Assembly (NCBI RefSeq): GCF_900215505.1
Contig: NZ_LT907844.1
Coordinates: forward strand, 1,584,501 to 1,648,500
Source of the DNA: Cohaesibacter sp. ES.047
GTDB lineage: Bacteria; Pseudomonadota; Alphaproteobacteria; Rhizobiales; Cohaesibacteraceae
Length of the DNA stretch: 64,000 bases
Direction: 5' to 3'
The notes under the pieces are model-generated. The model did no database searches, had not been told where the DNA came from, and saw only the letters and a list, made by a program, of their open reading frames with translations. Below, piece by piece: positions 54,526 through 62,277 of the stretch. The position numbers and the translations under genes are program-made. Position 1 is the stretch's first letter. Each line of letters starts with the position of its first letter.

Positions 54526-55551
54526 ATGAAAAAGTCAATTCTTGCGGCGGTGCTATTGAGCGCGTCGATGCTGACCCCTGCCTTGGCCGCGGATCTCGTG
54601 GTCGGAGTGAGTTGGTCGAATTTTCAGGAAGAACGTTGGAAAACGGACGAGGCGGCCATTGTTAAGGCTCTGGAAGCTGCTGGCGCGGAATATGTTTCTG
54701 CCGACGCCCAGTCTTCTTCTTCAAAACAGTTGAGTGACATCGAAGCCTTGATGGCTCAGGGTGTGAATGCGCTGATCGTGCTTGCTCAGGATACCGAAGC
54801 CATCATTCCCGCCGTCCAAAACGCTGCAGACGAGGGGATCCCCGTTATTGCCTATGACCGTCTTATTGAAGACGATCGCGCCTTCTATCTCACGTTCGAC
54901 AACGTCGAAGTGGGCCGGATGCAGGCTCGTGCGGTCTATGCGGAACAGCCAAAGGGCAACTATGTCATGATCAAGGGCTCTCCGACTGACCCGAACGCAG
55001 ACTTCTTGCGTGGCGGTCAGCAGGAAATCCTGCAGGAAGCAATTGACAAGGGTGACATCAAGATTGTTGGTGAAGCCTATACGGATGGCTGGCTGCCTGC
55101 CAATGCTCAGCGCAACATGGAACAGATCCTGACGGCCAACGACAACAAGGTTGATGCTGTTGTCGCATCCAACGACGGCACCGCTGGTGGTGCTGTTGCA
55201 GCGCTGACGGCTCAGGGCATGGAAGGCATTCCGGTATCTGGTCAGGATGGTGACCATGCGGCTCTCAACCGTGTCGCCAAGGGCACCCAGACTGTATCGG
55301 TCTGGAAAGATGCCCGTGATCTTGGCAAGGCTGCTGCGGAAATCGCAGTTGCGCTGGCTGGTGGTACAGAAATGGCCGACATTGAAGGGGCTGAATCCTG
55401 GACCTCTCCGTCTGGTACGACCATGACCGCCAAGTTCCTTGAGCCGATCCCGGTGACCAAAGACAATCTGACTGCGGTTACGGATGCTGGCTGGATTTCG
55501 GTTGAGAAATTGTGTCAGGGCGTGAGCAACGGCCCGGCTCCTTGCAATTGA
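54526..55551 (+). CDS. xylF: Xylose ABC transporter substrate-binding protein
   Basis: 341 residues with a signal peptide ending in PALAA. The XylF fold shows GVSWSNFQEERWKTDEAAI at the mature start, PVIAYDRLIEDD in the hinge-proximal region and VVASNDGTAGGAVAAL later. Ligand residues such as the arginine in AYDRL and the asparagine/aspartate of SNDGTAGG fit pentose binders. The ATG at 54526 follows GGGAGGAA. A hairpin separates it from xylH. Confidence 0.92.
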   Translation: MKKSILAAVLLSASMLTPALAADLVVGVSWSNFQEERWKTDEAAIVKALEAAGAEYVSADAQSSSSKQLSDIEALMAQGVNALIVLAQDTEAIIPAVQNAADEGIPVIAYDRLIEDDRAFYLTFDNVEVGRMQARAVYAEQPKGNYVMIKGSPTDPNADFLRGGQQEILQEAIDKGDIKIVGEAYTDGWLPANAQRNMEQILTANDNKVDAVVASNDGTAGGAVAALTAQGMEGIPVSGQDGDHAALNRVAKGTQTVSVWKDARDLGKAAAEIAVALAGGTEMADIEGAESWTSPSGTTMTAKFLEPIPVTKDNLTAVTDAGWISVEKLCQGVSNGPAPCN

Positions 55552-55566
55552 TTCCAGCATGATTTG

Positions 55567-55600
55567 ACGCACGCACGGGGTGTCATCCTCGTGCGTGCGT
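55567..55600 (+). terminator. Intercistronic hairpin between xylF and xylH
   Basis: ACGCACGCACG (55567-55577) and CGTGCGTGCGT (55590-55600) form a perfect 11-base stem with a 12-base loop. Such structures often raise binding-protein mRNA above permease mRNA by protection or partial termination. Confidence 0.7.
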
Positions 55601-55682
55601 AATCTTTCCTATCAAAATGAGAATCAACTCCTGCCGCGCATGTGACGGGAGTCATGATAAACTGCATGCTGGAGAGCATCAC

Positions 55683-56981
55683 ATGGCTGATAGCGTGGAC
55701 GCCCGCGACCTGCCGCCAAAAGCTCGACGGACACTGATCGATACAATGGAAATTGATACCCGACTGCTTGGCATGATCGGGGCTTTCGTTGTTATCTGTG
55801 TGGTCTTCGATGTCTGGACTGGCGGTCGCTTCCTCACTCCCCGTAACCTTTTCAACCTGACCATTCAAACTGTGTCTGTTGCCATCATGGCAACGGGAAT
55901 GGTCTTCGTCATTGTCACCCGGCACATCGATCTGTCCGTCGGTGCCTTGCTTGCTACCTGTTCGGCGATCATGGCGATGGTGCAGACCCATGTCTTACCC
56001 AACTGGTTCGGGTTCGAGCTGGGCAGTGCGATGATTGCGCCGGTGGCCATCCTCGTCGGTCTGTTCTTCGGAGCGGTCATCGGTGCGTTCCATGGCTGGC
56101 TGATCGGCTATCTGACGATTCCCGCCTTCATCGTGACGCTCGGTGGACTGTTTGTCTGGCGCAACGTTGCCTGGCATTTGACCGACGGCCAGACGATCGG
56201 TCCGCTTGATAGCAACTATGTCATGCTCGGTGGCATCGATGGCACGCTTGGCGAAACGGGCAGCTGGATTCTTGCTGCTTTGGCGATTGCCCTCACGCTT
56301 TATCTGCTCATCGGCGCGCGGCAAAACAAGATAGCGCACAAATTTCCGGTCAAGCCGGTGTGGGCCGAGTTTGTGATCGGCGCAATTCTCGTTGCGGCAA
56401 TTGCGGGCTTTGTCTGGATGCTCAATGCCTATGACGTGCCGATCGGTCGCCTCAAACGCCTGTTCAAGGAAGCCGGCGAGGTTATGCCGAAAGGCTATTC
56501 TGAAGGTTATGGTGTGCCTTATTCGGTTCTTATCCTGATTGCCGTGGCAACTGTCATGACGGTGGTTGCCCAGCGCACGCGCCTTGGTCGCTATATCTTT
56601 GCCACGGGTGGTAATCCGGAAGCCGCCGAGCTTTCGGGTATCAACACGCGGCTTCTGACCGTGAAGATCTTCGCCATCGTCGGGGTGCTGTGTGCTCTTT
56701 CGGCCGTGGTTGCGTCAGCGCGTCTCAATTTCCACTCCAATGACATCGGAACGCTTGACGAATTGCGCGTCATTGCAGCCGCTGTCATCGGCGGGACGGC
56801 TCTTTCTGGCGGGATCGGCACGATCTATGGGGCGATCCTTGGTGCGCTCATCATGCAGTCGCTTCAGTCGGGCATGGCGATGGTCGGTGTCGAAGCGCCG
56901 TATCAGAATATCGTCGTCGGTATCGTGTTGGTGTTCGCAGTCTATGTTGACATCGTTTATCGCAAGAGGACGGGGGACTGA
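55683..56981 (+). CDS. xylH: Xylose ABC transporter permease
   Basis: 432 residues with about ten to eleven helices, of the BPD_transp_2 ribose/xylose permease family. RHIDLSVGALLATCSAIMA is the conserved early block, and AVIGGTALSGGIGTIYGAILGALIM the late one. The ATG at 55683 (MADSVDARDLPP) follows GGAGAG. The middle loop around residues 240-290 is longer than in ribose permeases, as usual for XylH. Confidence 0.92.
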   Translation: MADSVDARDLPPKARRTLIDTMEIDTRLLGMIGAFVVICVVFDVWTGGRFLTPRNLFNLTIQTVSVAIMATGMVFVIVTRHIDLSVGALLATCSAIMAMVQTHVLPNWFGFELGSAMIAPVAILVGLFFGAVIGAFHGWLIGYLTIPAFIVTLGGLFVWRNVAWHLTDGQTIGPLDSNYVMLGGIDGTLGETGSWILAALAIALTLYLLIGARQNKIAHKFPVKPVWAEFVIGAILVAAIAGFVWMLNAYDVPIGRLKRLFKEAGEVMPKGYSEGYGVPYSVLILIAVATVMTVVAQRTRLGRYIFATGGNPEAAELSGINTRLLTVKIFAIVGVLCALSAVVASARLNFHSNDIGTLDELRVIAAAVIGGTALSGGIGTIYGAILGALIMQSLQSGMAMVGVEAPYQNIVVGIVLVFAVYVDIVYRKRTGD

Positions 56982-56984
56982 GAT

Positions 56985-57764
56985 ATGACTGTTTCTGAAA
57001 ATGCGTCTCGCGGCACTCCGCTCGTTGAAATGCGCAACATGCGACTGTCGTTTGGCGGCATCCATGCGGTCGAAGATGTTACGGTCGATCTCTATCCCGG
57101 CGAAGTTGTCGGGGTGCTCGGCCATAACGGCGCGGGCAAATCCTGTCTCATGAAGATGTTGTCCGGTGCCTACAAGCGCAACGCCGGCGAAATCTATGTG
57201 AACGGCGAGCTTGCCGATATCAACAATCCTCGGGACGCGCGCGACTATAATATCGAGACGATCTATCAGACACTTGCTCTGGCGGACAATCTCGATGCCG
57301 CCTCGAACCTGTTTCTGGGGCGTGAGCTGGTCAATGGCGTCGGGCTCGTTGATGATGCCCAGATGGAGGCGGAAACGCGCAAGATTTTGGGGCGTCTCAA
57401 CCCCAATTTCCAGCGGTTCTCGTCACCCGTTGCGGCGCTGTCCGGTGGTCAACGTCAGTCGGTGGCCATCAGTCGCGCGGTCTATTTCAACGCCAAGATC
57501 CTGATCATGGATGAGCCGACTGCGGCGCTTGGGGTGGAAGAGACCAAGATGGTGGCCGATCTCATCGACGAGCTGAAAGCGCAAGGCTTGGGGATTTTCC
57601 TCATCGACCATGATATCCATCAGGTCAAGGCTCTCTGTGATCGGGCGTCGGTGATGAAAAACGGCAAGCTCGTTGGCACCGTCAAGGTGGATGAAGTGAC
57701 CGAGGATGACATTCTGGGAATGATCATTCTTGGCAAGAACCCGCTGACCGGTGAGACGGTCTGA
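56985..57764 (+). CDS. xylG: Xylose ABC transporter ATPase, one-domain type
   Basis: 259 residues with a single nucleotide-binding domain: Walker [10 protein letters not shown], signature [14 protein letters not shown], Walker [12 protein letters not shown] and switch [10 protein letters not shown]. coli XylG has two such domains in about 500 residues; the one-domain version is common in Alphaproteobacteria and would work as a homodimer. It begins 3 bases after xylH and ends before a terminator. Confidence 0.9.
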   Translation: MTVSENASRGTPLVEMRNMRLSFGGIHAVEDVTVDLYPGEVVGVLGHNGAGKSCLMKMLSGAYKRNAGEIYVNGELADINNPRDARDYNIETIYQTLALADNLDAASNLFLGRELVNGVGLVDDAQMEAETRKILGRLNPNFQRFSSPVAALSGGQRQSVAISRAVYFNAKILIMDEPTAALGVEETKMVADLIDELKAQGLGIFLIDHDIHQVKALCDRASVMKNGKLVGTVKVDEVTEDDILGMIILGKNPLTGETV

Positions 57765-57782
57765 GGATGCACACTCAAGAAG

Positions 57783-57812
57783 GCCCGACCCGTTGGTCGG
57801 GCTTTCCTCTCT
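57783..57812 (+). terminator. Terminator of xylFHG
   Basis: GCCCGACC (57783-57790) and GGTCGGGC (57795-57802) with loop CGTT are followed by TTTCC and a T-rich tract. Confidence 0.88.
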
Positions 57813-57881
57813 TTTTCAAGGCGATAACATGAAGCCGGACCGCTGATAGAAAACCGGCGTCCTCGCTTCGGGAGGAATGTT

Positions 57882-59297
57882 ATGGAAGCCCGAGTTTTCG
57901 GCGCTCTTGTGGGCGCTGCTGTCATGCTGTTGCCCGCTCGGCCGATGGCGGCTGAGCCGGTGGTCGGTGATGAACGAGCCGTGCCGCAACACCTCGATCT
58001 GGAGGCTCTTGCCGCGCTTGAGCGCGAGGAGATCCTTCGGCACGGGCGGTTACTGTTCGATGCCAAATTCACATCGCTTGAAGGGGCCGGACGGCCAGCA
58101 GCGACGCAGGCCGAAGTGCCGGTCAAGCGGCGCCCGGGCCGGGTGCCGTCGATGATCCGCACCTCGGGGCCGGAGTCCAACGCTTGCAACGGTTGTCATA
58201 ATCAGCCCAACTCCGGCGGATCGGGCGAGTTTGTTGTCAATGCTTTCACCTCCGAGGGCGTTTCTGACTTTGAATTCGACACCCTTGAAGCGCAATTCTC
58301 CAACGAGCGCGGCACGCCGCACCTGCATGGCTCGGGGCTCGTTGAGCTCATCGCGCGGGAGATGAGCGACGATTTGCATGCGCTGCGGCGCAAGGCTGTC
58401 GACGAGGCGCGGGCAAAGGGCGAGGCGATCACGGTCCAGCTCATCACCAAGGGCGTTGATTTCGGGGCCCTGACGGTGGAACCGGACGGGTTTGTCAACA
58501 TTGAAGAGATCGACGGGATTGATCATGATCTCATTGTCCGTCCCTTCAGCCAGAAGGGGGTCTTCACCTCTTTGCGGCAGTTTTCAATCAATGCGATGAA
58601 CACCCATCACGGCATGCAGAGCAATGAGCGCTTCGGCATGCAGTGGACCGGGACGGATGATTTTGATGAAGACGGACATGCGGGAGAAATTACCTCTGCA
58701 GACCTTTCCGCTCTGGTGCTGTTTCAGGCCACATTGCCGACACCGGGTCAGACCATGCCTCAAGCCCCTGTGCTTCAAGAGGCCGCAAAGGACGGGGAAG
58801 GATTGTTCGATCAGGTCGCCTGCTCCCAATGTCACGTCAAAGCCCTGCCTCTCACGTCGCTCAGCTTCACCGAACCGGGGCCCTACAATCGGGCGGGCAA
58901 TCTCCGTGTCTCTGACCAGATGGGTAAGGCTTTCTCCTTTGAGCTTTCGTCCAAGGGCCTCGAAAAGAACGAAGATGGTGACTGGATGGTGCCGGTCTTT
59001 ACCGACTTCAAACGCCATGTCATTGCCGATGCGGAAAAGCCCCATTTTGGCAACGAGCGGCTGTCGCAGCGCTTCATCGCCAATGACCAGTTTCTGACGG
59101 CGCGCCTTTGGGGTGTCGGGAGCACCGCGCCTTATGGGCATCGCGGGGACGTGACCACTTTGCGCGAGGCCATCCTGCATCATGGTGGCGACGCCAGAGA
59201 CTCTCGCCTCGCCTATGAAGCCCTCAGCGATCTCGACCAGCGCAAGATTGTCGAGTTCCTGAAATCGCTCACCTTGAGCAAGGAGATGCAGCCATGA
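57882..59297 (+). CDS. Di-heme cytochrome c, DHOR/peroxidase-like
   Basis: 471 residues with an N-terminal signal peptide (about 1-24). It has two CXXCH heme-binding motifs: CNGCH (102-106) and CSQCH (314-318). The second sits in a compact cytochrome-c-like domain that continues through TAPYGHRGDVTTLREAILHHGG, a block typical of di-heme oxidoreductases and MauG/CcpA relatives. It should act in the periplasm. Its stop overlaps the start of the FG-GAP gene by 4 bases, so the two are coupled. Electron donor and substrate are unknown. Confidence 0.85.
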   Translation: MEARVFGALVGAAVMLLPARPMAAEPVVGDERAVPQHLDLEALAALEREEILRHGRLLFDAKFTSLEGAGRPAATQAEVPVKRRPGRVPSMIRTSGPESNACNGCHNQPNSGGSGEFVVNAFTSEGVSDFEFDTLEAQFSNERGTPHLHGSGLVELIAREMSDDLHALRRKAVDEARAKGEAITVQLITKGVDFGALTVEPDGFVNIEEIDGIDHDLIVRPFSQKGVFTSLRQFSINAMNTHHGMQSNERFGMQWTGTDDFDEDGHAGEITSADLSALVLFQATLPTPGQTMPQAPVLQEAAKDGEGLFDQVACSQCHVKALPLTSLSFTEPGPYNRAGNLRVSDQMGKAFSFELSSKGLEKNEDGDWMVPVFTDFKRHVIADAEKPHFGNERLSQRFIANDQFLTARLWGVGSTAPYGHRGDVTTLREAILHHGGDARDSRLAYEALSDLDQRKIVEFLKSLTLSKEMQP

Positions 59298-60919
59298 AAT
59301 CCTTTTTGAGCCGGATGATGGCACCTCTCATGCTTGTTGGTGCGGTGCCCGCCTTGGCGATGGAGCCGCCGCATATGGTCGAGGTGACGGATACAAGCGG
59401 CATTGATCATCGCTACACGGGCGGATGGGAGTTTTTTGTTGGTGGCGGCGTTGCGGTTTTCGATTGCAATGGCGATCATTATCCCGAGCTTTTTCTTGCC
59501 GGGGGGGCTGATCCGGCCACGCTTTATCTCAATCGCAGCAGCATGGGCGGGGCGATCCACTTTGAAAAACAGGCCGTGGGTCCGTTGTCGCTCAAATCGG
59601 TGAGTGGGGCCTATCCGCTGGATATTGATGGCGACGGGATTCTTGATCTTGCTGTCTTGCGGGTCGGAGAGAACAAGCTCTTTCGCGGCAAGGGTGGATG
59701 CACCTTTGAAGAAGCAAATGAGGCATGGCGTTTTGATGGCGGCAAGGCATGGTCGACCGCCTTTGCGGCCATGTGGGAGGAGGGCAACAGCCTGCCGACC
59801 CTTGCGATTGGCAATTATGTGGATCGGGATCAGCCCGGCTCGCCGTTCGGGACATGTCATAAGACCGACTTCTATCGGCCCACCAAGGATGGTGGCTATC
59901 GCCATGAAATCCTAGAGCCGGGCTATTGTGCCTTGTCTGTGATGTTCACCGATTGGGACCGGTCTGGAAAGCCTGATCTGAGGATCGCCAATGACCGGCA
60001 GTATTATCGCGGCGGGCATGAACAGCTTTGGAAGATACGCCAAGGAGACGCGCCATCGGAGTATCGCTCAGGGGATGGCTGGCGGCGTCTGCGTATCTGG
60101 GGCATGGGGATTGCCGCAACGGACCTCACCGGCGACGGAAGGCCGGATTATTATGTCACCTCGATGGCAGACAACAAGCTGCAGGTGCTTGCTTCCAGAG
60201 ACGGAGCGCCCGATTTTGATGATCTGGCGTTTGATCGCGGCATCACCGCCCACCGGCCTTTCGTGGGGGACAATGTGAATCCCTCCACCTCATGGCATGC
60301 GCAGTTTGATGACATCAACAATGACAGCTTTGTCGATCTGTTTGTGACCAAGGGCAATGTCGAAGCGATGACCGATTTTGCCATGAAAGACCCCAACAGT
60401 CTGTTCTTGGGCGCTCCGGACGGCAGTTTTGCAGAAGCTGCCGACAAGGCTGGCATGCTCAGTTTTGATCGGGGGCGGGGCGGCTCGCTCGTTGATCTCA
60501 ATATGGATGGATTGCTCGATGCGGTCGTGGTGAACCGGGAGAAGCCGGCTCAAATCTGGCTCAATCAGGGACAGCATGAGACGGGCGACGAGACATCAGC
60601 CCCGATGGGCAACTGGGTCGAATTGCAGATCCGGCAGGATGGCCCAAACCGCAATGCGGTTGGGGCTTTTGTTGAGGTGCGCATTGCGGACCGAACGCAG
60701 AGCCGCGAGATCACCGTCGGTGGCGGCCATGCGGGCGGCAAGGCTGGCTGGCATCATTTCGGTATTGGCGTTGCCGAACGGGCGGTGGTGCGGGTGCAAT
60801 GGCCGGATGGGGAATGGGGGCCATGGATCCGCCTGTTTGCCAACCAGCATGCCCGGATCACGCGGGGGCAGTCGACCGCTGATGTCTGGCTGCCCGCGGA
60901 GCGCGCCAAGGCCGACTGA
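59294..60919 (+). CDS. CRTAC1-like FG-GAP/VCBS repeat protein with ASPIC/UnbV domain
   Basis: 541 residues. After a signal peptide there are about five FG-GAP-type calcium-binding loops: DCNGDHYPELFL, DIDGDGILDLAV, DLTGDGRPDYYV, DINNDSFVDLFV and DLNMDGLLDAVV. They form a beta-propeller, followed by a C-terminal ASPIC/UnbV segment with EITVGGGHAGGKAG in the place of the usual GGGYASQ-type motif. Two cysteines flank TCHKTDFY. It is translationally coupled to the di-heme cytochrome, so it is probably its exported partner. Function is unknown. Confidence 0.83.
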   Translation: MKSFLSRMMAPLMLVGAVPALAMEPPHMVEVTDTSGIDHRYTGGWEFFVGGGVAVFDCNGDHYPELFLAGGADPATLYLNRSSMGGAIHFEKQAVGPLSLKSVSGAYPLDIDGDGILDLAVLRVGENKLFRGKGGCTFEEANEAWRFDGGKAWSTAFAAMWEEGNSLPTLAIGNYVDRDQPGSPFGTCHKTDFYRPTKDGGYRHEILEPGYCALSVMFTDWDRSGKPDLRIANDRQYYRGGHEQLWKIRQGDAPSEYRSGDGWRRLRIWGMGIAATDLTGDGRPDYYVTSMADNKLQVLASRDGAPDFDDLAFDRGITAHRPFVGDNVNPSTSWHAQFDDINNDSFVDLFVTKGNVEAMTDFAMKDPNSLFLGAPDGSFAEAADKAGMLSFDRGRGGSLVDLNMDGLLDAVVVNREKPAQIWLNQGQHETGDETSAPMGNWVELQIRQDGPNRNAVGAFVEVRIADRTQSREITVGGGHAGGKAGWHHFGIGVAERAVVRVQWPDGEWGPWIRLFANQHARITRGQSTADVWLPAERAKAD

Positions 60920-60933
60920 TTGACCCTGTGTTG

Positions 60934-61560
60934 TCACGCTGTCGGGCGCATCTGTCGCGATCCGCTTTTGGGTGTAGAACGGAAATTGTGCCACAGCCGG
61001 TAGAGTTCAAGCAGGACGAGCGGGGCAAAATGGACAATGGCACCTCCTGCGTCGCGGGCTTCGAGCAGCCAGTGTGCGAGCGTTGCAATTGCTGCGATAT
61101 AGGTCATGCGCTGGATGGTTTTCCATTTCCTTGGGCCGAATTTGCGGATCGAAATATCATTTGAGGTCATGGCGAGCGGGACAAAGATGACAAAGGCGAT
61201 CCAGCCGGTGAGAATGCCAAAATCCGTCAGGTCAGTAACCAGCTTCGACAGGCTGGAGAGATCGATCACATAATAGAGTGTGTGCAGCAGCGCATAGCCA
61301 AAGGCTGCTATGCCAATATAGCGGCGGCGACGCATGAGCCACATAACGAAGCTTGATTTGGGAAACAGCAGGCGCAACGGCGTCAGCATCAGGCACAGGA
61401 TGAGGAAGCGTGCGGAGAATTCACCTGTCGGATGCAGCAGGCGATGAAGGCTTGCACCGGTGAATGCGCCATAGAGCATGGGAAGCGCTGGAAGGGTCAT
61501 CAAAAGCCAGATGAAATAGGGAGAATTGATGATGGCCATCAGGCCGGATTTCTTGAACAT
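60934..61560 (-). CDS. Ferric-reductase-like transmembrane protein (MsrQ/YedZ-like)
   Basis: 208 residues with about six helices. Helix histidines suitable for heme b ligation are in YALLHTLYYVIDL and IATLAHWLL. HPTGEFSARFLILCLMLTPLR and RRRRYIGIAAFGY match the MsrQ/ferric-reductase-like family. No msrP gene is adjacent. It faces the di-heme/FG-GAP pair tail to tail with a 14-base gap, so it is not in their operon but may serve as quinol-side electron donor. MsrQ identity is not proven. Confidence 0.82.
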   Translation of the reverse strand: MFKKSGLMAIINSPYFIWLLMTLPALPMLYGAFTGASLHRLLHPTGEFSARFLILCLMLTPLRLLFPKSSFVMWLMRRRRYIGIAAFGYALLHTLYYVIDLSSLSKLVTDLTDFGILTGWIAFVIFVPLAMTSNDISIRKFGPRKWKTIQRMTYIAAIATLAHWLLEARDAGGAIVHFAPLVLLELYRLWHNFRSTPKSGSRQMRPTA

Positions 61561-62277
61561 GGGTCAGGCCCGCCTCGGACAGGATTTTAAAGGAATTGTT
61601 GTTTCGGGCAGCGTGGGAGCATTGTCATGCTCAGGCCCGAAGCTGTGTTTCTTGCTGCCGATTTTACAAAATCAGCTGCCCGGGAAGCCAGTCATGTTTG
61701 GTATTAAAGTGTAACGCTCTGTAACCTGTCAGGCCTTCTGCGCTTTCCGCGCGAGCGGATCCAAGTGCTGAAAAGCGGGAGCCTTGATCAAAAGCGAAAG
61801 GGCTGCTGCGCCGAGATGCGGCGGTGGCGCAGCAGCCTCTCTTGCGATCCCGCAGCGGGTTGGGAAGCGCGGGATCAGCAAAATGGATTGCGCGCGAGAT
61901 CAATGCCAGATCAATGCGAGACCATTTGCGAGACGATGGCGAGAAAAGCATACTCTTCCTTGCTACTTTATTTGGTCTTTCAAACCTTGGAAATCCCGTG
62001 CCGGGGCAACAAAAATGCGGTGTGGTCGCTGTTGGATTGTAAGGCGACGTCAGTCTGGCTGTCCGGGGCTTTCTGTTCGGGCGCTCCCTTGCTTCATTCG
62101 CCGGGACAGCAAACAGGAGCGGGCATAAATTCGCACCTTTTGAGCGGTGTCAGTTTCGAACCATCGTACTTTGGCTTATGCTGCCGTGCTCGTTAGGAGT
62201 GCAACCGATGGCATGCAGACGTTCAATCGGATCAAGACCCAAAAGCCGGATCTAAAACACGAAGGAAGAACCGTCCC
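61561..62277. other. Long intergenic region with strong hairpins
   Basis: About 717 bases carry no supported protein gene. Several overlapping frames of 60-143 codons disagree in frame and strand and lack motifs. Two GC-rich hairpins lie in tandem at 61801-61876. The promoter of the LplT/Aas-like gene should lie near the right end. Confidence 0.5.
61801..61876. repeat. Two tandem GC-rich hairpins
   Basis: GGCTGCTGCGCC (61801-61812) pairs perfectly with GGCGCAGCAGCC (61826-61837). GATCCCGC (61846-61853) pairs with GCGGGATC (61869-61876). No T tract follows, so they are not ordinary terminators. Confidence 0.75.

Noticed and set aside
61664-62196. Several frames of 60-143 codons in the gap before the LplT/Aas-like gene
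   Set aside because: They conflict in strand and frame, cross the GC-rich hairpins, and show no motif.
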